From Gammaproteobacteria bacterium (GTDB lineage: Bacteria > Pseudomonadota > Gammaproteobacteria > Pseudomonadales > Azotimanducaceae): DNA of 46,143 nucleotides. Position numbers and translations under genes: made by a program. The stretch lies in NCBI GenBank assembly GCA_009841635.1, contig VXLJ01000033.1, forward strand, positions 1-46,143, read 5' to 3'. Within the stretch, counting starts at the first letter, position 1. Each line of letters begins with the position of its first letter. This document shows positions 40,601 to 46,143 of this stretch, in pieces. The notes under the pieces are model-generated. The model was given only the letters and a program-made list of their open reading frames with translations. It did not search any database and was not told the origin of the DNA.

Positions 40601-40636
40601 GGGGATACAGAGTTGCTCCGCACGACCGAGTACTAA
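37622..40636 (+). CDS. putA: Bifunctional proline dehydrogenase / P5C dehydrogenase
   Basis: Oxidises proline to glutamate in two steps: FAD-dependent proline dehydrogenase, then NAD-dependent glutamate-semialdehyde dehydrogenase, with intermediate channelling. The 1004-residue protein has the PRODH barrel at about 120-430 (MSIKLSALHPRYEP, IPVRLVKGAYWDAEIK, ATHNAY), then the aldehyde dehydrogenase domain at about 530-1000 (CIAPWNFPLAIF, FTGSFATAK, AETGGINAM with the general base Glu, and GQRCSALR with the catalytic Cys). It is the short type without the N-terminal DNA-binding domain, so it is unlikely to repress its own gene. The start is TTG at 37622; an ATG at 37649 is an alternative. Confidence 0.96.
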   Translation: MDTTSDLARMRARVTAVGRSAETNALLELRKLTALSTEDRSQILDDARELVRECRAHAADRSFLDQFMAEYGLSSSAGISLMCICEALLRIPDESTADDLLAERLSTADWAEHLGHADSVFMNFSTWGLLLSGKTYALHADVPSNPGEWLVALVARIGEAAVRSAMSQAVRILGNEFVFGATITDAVSRAERTDAVCSFDMLGEGARTQVAAAAYFDRYIDGLRGIAAANDTDKPPSSMSIKLSALHPRYEPLQRDRVERELGERLLELAKLAAATNVQLSIDAEEAQRLEMSLDLFAKLAHARALGSWQGLGFVVQAYSKRAIAVIEWLGTLARETGRTIPVRLVKGAYWDAEIKKAQAEGLVGYPVFTRKAATDFSWLVALERLFASDGLFPQVATHNAYGVAAALRMAQGRPFEFQRLHGMGELLYLRATALFPDLPLVRVYAPVGKFRDLLSYLVRRLLENGANASFVNRFLDDKLPIAEVVQDPILILERDAFQVNPKIPLPVAIYGAERQNSLGIDFGDHDLVSGLQAKVAENRIELSPPPPSSNPAITKAIGNTHAAMGGWSRVSEQERANVLMQWASGIESHSAQLIGLLQQEAGKTLADAIAEIREAIDFCRYYASETEKQFVSQALRGPTGETNQLTYRGHGVFACIAPWNFPLAIFVGQIAAALAAGNTVVAKPAVQTPCVGRCAIELLRRSDLPGGCIEIVYGDAAVGKQVILDDRIAGVAFTGSFATAKVIQRSLAAREGPIVPFIAETGGINAMVVDSSVLLEQTVDDIIASAFGSAGQRCSALRLLCVQEDVAKPLIEMLVHATKLLIVGDPTNLVTDVGPIIDSSELKRLNQYIASKGDAVIYHHALQPALHATHCAPTIIGVNAVNAVNEEVFGPVLHVMTYATAQWRTTLEAIRDTGYGLTLGVQTRIDRRAKEAVELIGAGNSYINRNMIGATVGVQPFGGHGLSGTGPKAGGPSYLMRFARELVVTNNVVATGGDTELLRTTEY

Positions 40637-40768
40637 ATTTGCGCCACACGCGTCGTTGTCACCCCCTGTCAAACGCGGACGAAAAGGACAAAGCCGCACC
40701 TACAAAAATATCAGTGTGAAAGCGCTCAACTCGCAACATTTAGTGCGGCCGAGCGGGTTGCCAGTGAG

Positions 40769-40812
40769 GCCTGATGAACAGGCGGTTGCGCATGCTAGAC
40801 TGCGCCTGAGGC
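40769..40812 (+). other. Nested hairpin between putA and methyltransferase gene
   Basis: Outer arms GCCT (40769-40772) and AGGC (40809-40812) enclose an inner 6-bp stem CAGGCG (40779-40784) / CGCCTG (40803-40808), with an alternative GCGCA/TGCGC pairing in the loop. There is no U-tract. It could be the end of the putA transcript or a 5' leader element of the next gene. Confidence 0.4.
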
Positions 40813-40872
40813 TGAAAAGAGTATGTAATTCCTACTAGACCCTGATCAACCCAATTCTTAGGGGATATGTTC

Positions 40873-41958
40873 ATGTCGACGACGAATCCGACTCTCGACC
40901 CTGAAAAAGCCCAACGCTTCGCTGCTCGTACGGGCCAGCAGCTGGCCGCGGCGATGAATTGCTATTTGTCGTATGTGGGTTGTGATTTAGGTTTTTACGA
41001 CACCATTCGAGATCTCGGCCCATCGACGAGCACGCAATTGGCAGCGGCGACGGGATGTCACGAAAGGTGGATTCGCGAATGGCTGCGTCATCAAGCTTGC
41101 AATGGACAGCTTGAATATGAGCAAGACTCCGATCAGTTTAGTTTGACGCCGGAAGCGACAGCTGTCCTATGCGACGAGGACAGTCCCTTTTATTTCGCTT
41201 CAGGCTTTACGGCTTTTGCAGCCTTGCGCTCCGCAGTTGATCGGCTACCAAGCACGTTTAGGACCGGTCTTGGCATGCGCTATGACGAACATGGGCCGGG
41301 ATGTGCATGTGGTATTGAGAAACTGAACAATTACATTCCACGATTTGAGCTGGTGTCGTCCATATTGCCTCAGCTTGATGGCGTGGTTGAGCGCTTGCAA
41401 GCTGGTGCGAACGTGGCCGATGTGGGTTGCGGAGCAGGGATCGCGCTCTTGAATATGGCGCGGGCTTTTCCAAAATCGACTTTCGTCGGCTATGAAATCT
41501 CCTCTCATGCATTAGCGCGGGCTCGAAATAATCTAGAGTCGTGGGCACTACCGAACGTATCGATTTGTGATGCTCGGGAGATGCCGTTGCCGAATAACCG
41601 CTCTATTGACTTCGTAACAACTTTTGATGTCGTGCATGACTCTCCCTATCCGGAACGTTTAATCGCCGACATTTACGCGGCATTGCGACCGGAAGGCTCG
41701 TGGTTGTGCTCAGATATCCGGTCATTTCCGAACTTCGCCGACAATTTGGCCGACAACCCAAGCGCTGCGCTCATGTATGGTTTTTCCGTGATGGTGTGCT
41801 TATCGTCAGCTATGTCTGAACCGGACGGACGCGGCTTAGGAACATTGGGTTTCAATATTGAGGTCGCTCAACAAATGACGGCGGACGCAGGTTTTTCGCA
41901 ATTTAGAAAACTTGAATACGAAAACGCCATAAATAGTTATTACGAAATAAGACCCTAA
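40873..41958 (+). CDS. SAM-dependent class I methyltransferase (Rv2258c-like)
   Basis: A cytoplasmic methyltransferase with an N-terminal winged-helix domain (FYDTIRDLGPSTSTQLAAATGCHERWIREWLR, about residues 35-75) and a Rossmann SAM-binding domain (VADVGCGAGIALLNMARAFP, about 180-200; FVGYEIS; FVTTFDVVHDSPYPE). The architecture matches the Rv2258c-type family of methyltransferases, whose substrates are mostly unknown. ATGs at 40867 and 40873 are both possible; the SD AGGGG at 40860-40864 is properly spaced only for 40873. It appears to be a single-gene unit. Confidence 0.9.
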   Translation: MSTTNPTLDPEKAQRFAARTGQQLAAAMNCYLSYVGCDLGFYDTIRDLGPSTSTQLAAATGCHERWIREWLRHQACNGQLEYEQDSDQFSLTPEATAVLCDEDSPFYFASGFTAFAALRSAVDRLPSTFRTGLGMRYDEHGPGCACGIEKLNNYIPRFELVSSILPQLDGVVERLQAGANVADVGCGAGIALLNMARAFPKSTFVGYEISSHALARARNNLESWALPNVSICDAREMPLPNNRSIDFVTTFDVVHDSPYPERLIADIYAALRPEGSWLCSDIRSFPNFADNLADNPSAALMYGFSVMVCLSSAMSEPDGRGLGTLGFNIEVAQQMTADAGFSQFRKLEYENAINSYYEIRP

Positions 41959-41999
41959 CTCTGACCGTCGCAGGTTTGGTCCGGTAAAACTGCCGGCGG

Positions 42000-42096
42000 G
42001 ACGACCGCAAAACTACCGCTCTTGTAGTGCCTTCACGCGCCCATAAAATGCAGTCAAATCAGTCACTTGTCAACCTCAACCGCCGAAGTCAAGAGC
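42000..42096 (-). repeat. Dispersed repeat, copy B
   Basis: Reverse-complement match of 10040-10136, 97 bp without gaps and with about 9 differences. In this copy the hairpin ACTAC-7nt-GTAGT is perfect. It sits in the 291-bp gap between the methyltransferase gene and the pyroglutamyl-peptidase-like gene, which is otherwise featureless. Confidence 0.8.
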
Positions 42097-42249
42097 GTGT
42101 TGAGCCATCTGGCAACGCCAAGCGAGCCCATGCCATCTGTAAATCTCGGCGTTGAGCTAACCAAAGCAGCTTCTACCTCGTCTACGGCTCTGCGTGGTAG
42201 AGGGTTAATTCGTATGAGTTGGTAGTGACAGCTTCAGCTGTTTTACTGA

Positions 42250-43287
42250 CTATTTGACGACGAGCTGAGCTAGTTTCGTTACAAAATCGTGGAAAGCGTA
42301 GAAATCACGGTTGATCCGCTTGAGGTCGTACCCTTCAATGCGTGGCACGTGAATATGTCCTAACGGCACTGTCGTACCTAGCTCGGACTGTCGTCGCAAA
42401 GCACGATAGCTAATTTCATTGGAAAGGAAATTGCCACCAGACCCGGCAAGCGCACGTTCTTGTGCTAAATCATTTAGATTGGTCGCGGTCATCACGCCTT
42501 TATCGATCGTGGCTACCTGGCGATTGTCGGTTATTCGGGCATTCGGTCCACCTTGGACGGATTCAAGCAATGCTGTTGCAGGCAGGGAAAATTCCAGAAA
42601 ATCCGGCCCATCCAGAGGCGGCTTGAATCGAGGCATGCATTGCGTGATATCGACCCCAGCGTTGTCCGCTTGCGAGGATCCTCGACACTTTGCCGGAAAC
42701 CTTTCCAAATCAAAACCATCGCGCCCCATGCTGGCGGTTATGACTAGTCGAGTAGTGCCATAATTCAAAATGGGCGTCAAGGCGTCTTCAACGCATCGAG
42801 CGTCAAAATCTGCATAGCGGACGGGAAAAATCATCGTTCGAATCCGCATCCGGTGGACCTTCAAACCGTCGAGCGCAAGTGCAAAAATGCCGGAAGGATT
42901 GCACTGATCTAGCTGACTATCCAATCGGAAAGGATCGAAACCGGTAAGCACAATTTCGGGTTGATCAAACTCGCCGACGGATAGATTTCGACTGGCGCGG
43001 TCGAATTCTTGTGCGATCAACTCACCGTGTAAATGCGAGAGCGCTTCAATAAGCGCTAAGCGGCCCCAGTATAGAGGTCGGTCATCTAGACCACCTTGTT
43101 GAACGTCAGAACAGGCCCGGCGCCAGAATTGCTGGCCTAGTTTGCGAGCTGCGAAGGTATCAAGGGCGCTTGATTTCAAGCGATTTTGGGCGTGATCGTC
43201 ATTGAAATCGTGATATCGATTGACAATCAGAGGCAGCTGCCTGGCCGCTTGATTCAGTCGTGCCACCTCGACAGTGAAATTTGGCAT
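42250..43287 (-). CDS. Pyroglutamyl-peptidase-like protein lacking the catalytic Cys
   Basis: A 345-residue protein whose C-terminal two thirds match the C15 pyroglutamyl peptidase fold: LTGFDPF at 114-120, an ITASMGRDGFDLERF block with the Glu of the catalytic triad (Glu195), LEFSLPATALLESV, then GGNFLSNEISYRAL, and GHIHVP with the triad His313. In active C15 enzymes the segment reads GTFVCNHxxY; here the nucleophile Cys is replaced by Ser289. A roughly 110-residue N-terminal extension has no equivalent in the 215-residue classic enzyme. It may be a pseudo-enzyme, or a serine-based hydrolase. It is last in a minus-strand cluster, 45 bp after the Ldh2-type gene. Confidence 0.72.
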   Translation of the reverse strand: MPNFTVEVARLNQAARQLPLIVNRYHDFNDDHAQNRLKSSALDTFAARKLGQQFWRRACSDVQQGGLDDRPLYWGRLALIEALSHLHGELIAQEFDRASRNLSVGEFDQPEIVLTGFDPFRLDSQLDQCNPSGIFALALDGLKVHRMRIRTMIFPVRYADFDARCVEDALTPILNYGTTRLVITASMGRDGFDLERFPAKCRGSSQADNAGVDITQCMPRFKPPLDGPDFLEFSLPATALLESVQGGPNARITDNRQVATIDKGVMTATNLNDLAQERALAGSGGNFLSNEISYRALRRQSELGTTVPLGHIHVPRIEGYDLKRINRDFYAFHDFVTKLAQLVVK

Positions 43288-43332
43288 CGTCCGGACCGAC
43301 GTACTAAGTGCGTTTTGTTGTGCTTCGTGGCT

Positions 43333-44421
43333 TTAGGGCCAATGCACGCCTAGCTTGTGCTCTTGGCTGGTCTGGTTAAACCATTCAACCACTTCCCGAT
43401 GGTAAGGAATACCGTGTTCACGCCGCATAAGCGTCTCTTCATGCTCCATCAAGCCTGCGTAATACACACGATTGTGACCTGGCGCTGGCTGCATGTCAGA
43501 AAGATGCCGAAGCAGCTTATCCATGTCTGCTTTGAAGTCGGCAATATCGAGGAACGCATCGATTTTCAATGCCATGACGAATTGTGAGGTGTGCACGCCA
43601 CCGGCAAACACACCAGGGCCGTTACCTGACAGTATCCCAGACATAATGTCTGCGATAAGTGCGAAGCCGTATCCCTTATGACTGCCGTTTTCACGCGTGC
43701 CACCGAGCGGCAGCATGTTGAATTTGCCGAACGCGGGCGTGTCCACCGCATCCATGATGGGCCGACCTTCCAAATCACAAATCCAACCAGGCTCAAGCTT
43801 TGAGCCGATTCGACGCGTGAGTCCGAGTTTGTTTGCCGCGACTTGGGTTGTTGCCACGTCAAATACAAATGGCGGCATCTTGTCGGCTGGTGCTGCCCAA
43901 GCGATAGGATGGGTGCCGAACGCGGGTGTGGATCCGAAAGTGGGCACCATGATTCCCCCGCCGGCCGAGACCATGCACACGCCAATCATGTCATGTTCGA
44001 TGGCTTGCATTGGATAGTAAGCGAGCATACCAACGTGCCCGCAACTTTGCACCGCAACCGACCCAATACCGTGCGAGTGCGCCTTCTCAATCGCCAGATC
44101 CATGGCTTTAGACCCTACGTGCAAGCCGATTCCAAGGTCGGCATCTATGGTTGCGCTAACCGTCGATTCCCTTACCACCTTTATGTTCGGTCGCGGGTTT
44201 AGCCGACCATCTGCGTACATCTCCACATAGCGTCGCACCATATTGGAGACGCCATGGCTTTCACAGCCTCGTAAATCCGCCACAACGAGTACATCTGCTG
44301 CGAGCTCGGCATCTTCTTGGGTTAGTCCCATAGCGACAAATAGCGCGACCATGCCTGCTCTTGCGGTCTCTTCGCTAACTAAGACTTGCTCGTCTCTTGG
44401 AACAACAAAGTGTTTAAGCAA
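43333..44421 (-). CDS. Ldh2-family malate/lactate/ureidoglycolate-type dehydrogenase
   Basis: NAD(P)-dependent 2-hydroxyacid dehydrogenase of the Ldh2/YlbC fold, distinct from classical Ldh/Mdh. Of 362 residues, family motifs are ADLRGCESHGVSNM (with the catalytic His), GSVAVQSCGHVGMLAYYP, FGSTPAFGTHPIAWAAP and GSHKGYGFALIADIM. The substrate could be malate, L-lactate, ureidoglycolate, sulfolactate or similar. It lies within a four-gene minus-strand cluster with a 105-bp gap upstream. Confidence 0.92.
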   Translation of the reverse strand: MLKHFVVPRDEQVLVSEETARAGMVALFVAMGLTQEDAELAADVLVVADLRGCESHGVSNMVRRYVEMYADGRLNPRPNIKVVRESTVSATIDADLGIGLHVGSKAMDLAIEKAHSHGIGSVAVQSCGHVGMLAYYPMQAIEHDMIGVCMVSAGGGIMVPTFGSTPAFGTHPIAWAAPADKMPPFVFDVATTQVAANKLGLTRRIGSKLEPGWICDLEGRPIMDAVDTPAFGKFNMLPLGGTRENGSHKGYGFALIADIMSGILSGNGPGVFAGGVHTSQFVMALKIDAFLDIADFKADMDKLLRHLSDMQPAPGHNRVYYAGLMEHEETLMRREHGIPYHREVVEWFNQTSQEHKLGVHWP

Positions 44422-44526
44422 TCGGAATCCTCAGTTCACGGTTAGCGAGGTGTCGATGACGCAATTGTGTGCGCCATTGACTGTCGATTCAGTATTTTCT
44501 CTAGAGCGGGATACTGGCGCTCTTGG

Positions 44527-45501
44527 TCAAGCGTCGTGCTGAATGCGTTTGAATTTTTGCAATGAATGACAATCTAAAGGCACCAGGCCATGATTGCCAC
44601 CGCCGCTATAGATAACTTCAGCGACATATAAGTCGCCTTTCGAATCCGCCCAGATGCCATGCGGCGCAAAGAAGTTACCTGGCTGAACCGGATCGCTATC
44701 GCCGAAGCGGTGAATGAGGCTACCATCTAGTTCTAGTACACAAACACTGGCGTGGGGTGTATGAGGCAGGACTTCGACATTGGGGCCACGTCCCGCGATC
44801 TCGCCAAGTTCCGCAACATACATCAGACCTGCTTTATCGATGAACAGATCGTCCGGGCGAGTCACGTGATCCCACGAGGCTAAATGGGTACCATGGTGAT
44901 CAAATACTTGAATTCTGGAATTTTCCCGATCGGCCACGTAAATACGGTTGTCGATATCAATGGCGATGGCGTGTGGGAGATTGAATTCACCTGGACCATT
45001 CCCAGGTTCGCCCCAAGAGAACAAATATTCGCCGGAGTTGGAAAACTTGTGGACCCGAGCATTGCCGTAGCCGTCAGCTACGAAGAGATCGCCATTTTTG
45101 TCCAAAGCTACATTGGTGACTCGATTGAAAGGTCCCCCACCATACTGAACGGGTGATCTTCCTTGTATGAATCCGGTGTCGCTGGGCTTATCTTTTTCAC
45201 CAAGGGTTTGAATCAACTCGCCGCCTGGTCTGAATATGCGGACAGTATGGTCGAAGTTGTCTGCGGCAAATATCGTGTCATCGGGACCGATGTATAGTCC
45301 ATGCGGATTGGTGAAAACGCCTTCACCCCATGCATCGATAAAGTTCCCGTCCGCATCAAACACAATCATCGGATGTTCGCCGCGATTGAAAGCGTAGACG
45401 TGATCGCGTGAATCGGTAGCCACCCCGGCAACTTCGACGAAACTCCAGCCGTCGGGTAGTTTTTCCCAGTTGTGGATGACCTCAAATTCAATTTGAGCCA
45501 T
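44527..45501 (-). CDS. Peptidylglycine alpha-amidating lyase-like NHL beta-propeller
   Basis: A 324-residue six-bladed NHL beta-propeller. It resembles the PAL domain of peptidylglycine amidating monooxygenase, which cleaves peptidyl-alpha-hydroxyglycine to an amidated peptide and glyoxylate. The three zinc-ligand His occur in the PH motifs NPHGL (His67), LPHAI (His177) and APHGI (His281). The active-site Tyr is in ADGYGNAR (Tyr145), and the Arg are in FNRGEH (Arg40) and ADRENSR (Arg192/Arg196). There is no signal peptide, so it is cytoplasmic, and the vertebrate disulfide Cys next to the Tyr is absent. No PHM (copper monooxygenase) partner is in the window, so the real substrate is uncertain. 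Confidence 0.82.
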   Translation of the reverse strand: MAQIEFEVIHNWEKLPDGWSFVEVAGVATDSRDHVYAFNRGEHPMIVFDADGNFIDAWGEGVFTNPHGLYIGPDDTIFAADNFDHTVRIFRPGGELIQTLGEKDKPSDTGFIQGRSPVQYGGGPFNRVTNVALDKNGDLFVADGYGNARVHKFSNSGEYLFSWGEPGNGPGEFNLPHAIAIDIDNRIYVADRENSRIQVFDHHGTHLASWDHVTRPDDLFIDKAGLMYVAELGEIAGRGPNVEVLPHTPHASVCVLELDGSLIHRFGDSDPVQPGNFFAPHGIWADSKGDLYVAEVIYSGGGNHGLVPLDCHSLQKFKRIQHDA

Positions 45502-45568
45502 ATATACCGCTACCTGTGAGAGCTAGGATTTTTTAATGCGGCGCGTGTGGCGCTGGCTTCGCCGGAGT

Positions 45569-45913
45569 TTAGGAAGCAAGCTCTTCAACTTTTTCAGGTG
45601 TACGCGCGATGGCGGCTACACCGTCACGGACAATGATTGGGCGCTGCATAAGTTTTGGATGTGTACTTAACAGGGAAACAACGGCTTCTTTGGTTAGATA
45701 GTCGCTTGCGACAAGTCCTAAATCTCGAAAGTGCTGATCCTTGCGCACTAGGTCTTCGAGCGGGTCTGCCAACATATCGATCAAGTCACTCACTTCAGCG
45801 GGTGAGATAGGGTCTTCGAGATAACGAACCACCTCGTACTCGGTGCCGTTCTCGTCGAGCTGGGCGACTGCGTGCCGACATTTGCTGCAGTTGGGGTTGA
45901 AATAAATCTTCAT
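45569..45913 (-). CDS. arsC: ArsC-family protein (arsenate reductase-like)
   Basis: A thioredoxin-fold protein of 114 residues. The active-site loop is FNPNCSKCRHAV with the nucleophilic Cys9, an extra Cys12, and Arg residues in QRPIIVRDGVAAIAR expected to hold oxyanions. It may reduce arsenate with glutaredoxin, or be a Spx/YffB-like relative; no other ars genes are nearby. The frame is open 21 codons upstream, but the ATG at 45913 gives the family N-terminus MKIYFNPNCSKC. Confidence 0.88.
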   Translation of the reverse strand: MKIYFNPNCSKCRHAVAQLDENGTEYEVVRYLEDPISPAEVSDLIDMLADPLEDLVRKDQHFRDLGLVASDYLTKEAVVSLLSTHPKLMQRPIIVRDGVAAIARTPEKVEELAS

Positions 45914-46070
45914 TTGAGCGAAATCGCGTTTCTGGCGTGCAGTACAACAGTTCCCATCGATTGTAAGCTGCCTCAATAGGGGAAAACTGACGTATAGGAA
46001 CCTAAATCAGACGTTAGAAAGCAATTGTTTGCGAGGGAATTTGATTATAGGGTGACTAATTCACATAGCC

Positions 46071-46143
46071 ATGCAAAGTCTCTATCCATACGAGGCGTTG
46101 GGGCATTTTGCGCCTCGGTTCACTAGTTTATCTCGTAAGAGAC
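46071..46143 (+). CDS. Possible start of a gene truncated by the window edge
   Basis: An ATG frame (MQSLYPYEALGHFAP...) stays open for the 24 codons to the window end, divergent from arsC. The length is too short to judge, and no family is recognisable. Confidence 0.3.
   Translation, partial: MQSLYPYEALGHFAPRFTSLSRKR

Noticed and set aside
40771-40820. Hammerhead-ribozyme-like core (CTGATGA ... hairpin ... GAAA)
   Set aside because: The conserved words appear in order, but an extra base and a 5-nt linker separate them from the stem, and no stems I and III can be formed. I keep only the hairpin.

Overview
The window is a chromosomal replication-origin region from a gammaproteobacterium-like genome of moderate GC content. 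The gene order is the ancestral gammaproteobacterial one: dnaA-dnaN-recF-gyrB run leftward from about 17.5 kb, and rpmH-rnpA-yidD-yidC-mnmE-mnmG-rsmG-parA-parB run rightward from 18.0 kb, followed by the complete atpIBEFHAGDC operon. The fmt-rsmB-trkA-trkH-plsC group on the far side of gyrB resembles the origin region of Pseudomonas. I cannot name a genus. The replication proteins DnaA and DnaN deviate from family signatures, which suggests a lineage distant from the model species.

Layout. 0-3.6 kb: an enoyl-CoA hydratase-family gene, a eukaryote-like type II glutamine synthetase with a textbook sigma-54/NtrC control region, and a serine beta-lactamase-fold hydrolase. 3.7-10.0 kb: fmt, rsmB, trkA, trkH, plsC (tRNA and rRNA modification, potassium uptake, phospholipid synthesis). 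10.0-11.1 kb: a non-coding repeat copy and an exported Sel1-type protein. 11.2-17.5 kb: gyrB, recF, dnaN, dnaA, with a perfect parS site and a 3 x 12-bp tandem repeat between recF and gyrB. 17.5-18.0 kb: the presumed oriC. 18.0-26.7 kb: rpmH, rnpA (apparently with an AUA start), yidD, yidC, mnmE, a second Sel1-type paralogue, mnmG, rsmG, parA, parB. 27.0-28.6 kb: a luciferase-like flavin monooxygenase with a small partner ORF. 28.7-36.1 kb: the ATP synthase operon followed by a NIPSNAP-family gene. 36.1-40.6 kb: an NCS2 purine permease (minus strand) and a bifunctional PutA. 40.9-42.0 kb: a SAM methyltransferase. 42.2-45.9 kb: a four-gene minus-strand cluster comprising a pyroglutamyl-peptidase-like protein with Cys replaced by Ser, an Ldh2-type dehydrogenase, a peptidylglycine-amidating-lyase-like beta-propeller that keeps its active-site residues, and an ArsC-family protein. 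A gene fragment may begin at the right edge.

How it fits together. DnaA/oriC, the clamp, RecF and gyrase start and support replication. ParA, ParB and the parS site segregate the origin. RpmH/RnpA/YidD/YidC supply ribosomes, RNase P and membrane insertion, and YidC inserts the F0 subunits encoded 10 kb downstream. MnmE and MnmG jointly modify wobble uridine. The most unusual items are the rnpA start codon, a 97-bp inverted dispersed repeat (10.04 and 42.0 kb; 9 differences by eye), the diverged DnaA/DnaN pair, the Sel1-type paralogues on both sides of the origin, and the 42-46 kb cluster. I see no CRISPR array, phage, insertion sequence, rRNA or convincing tRNA.
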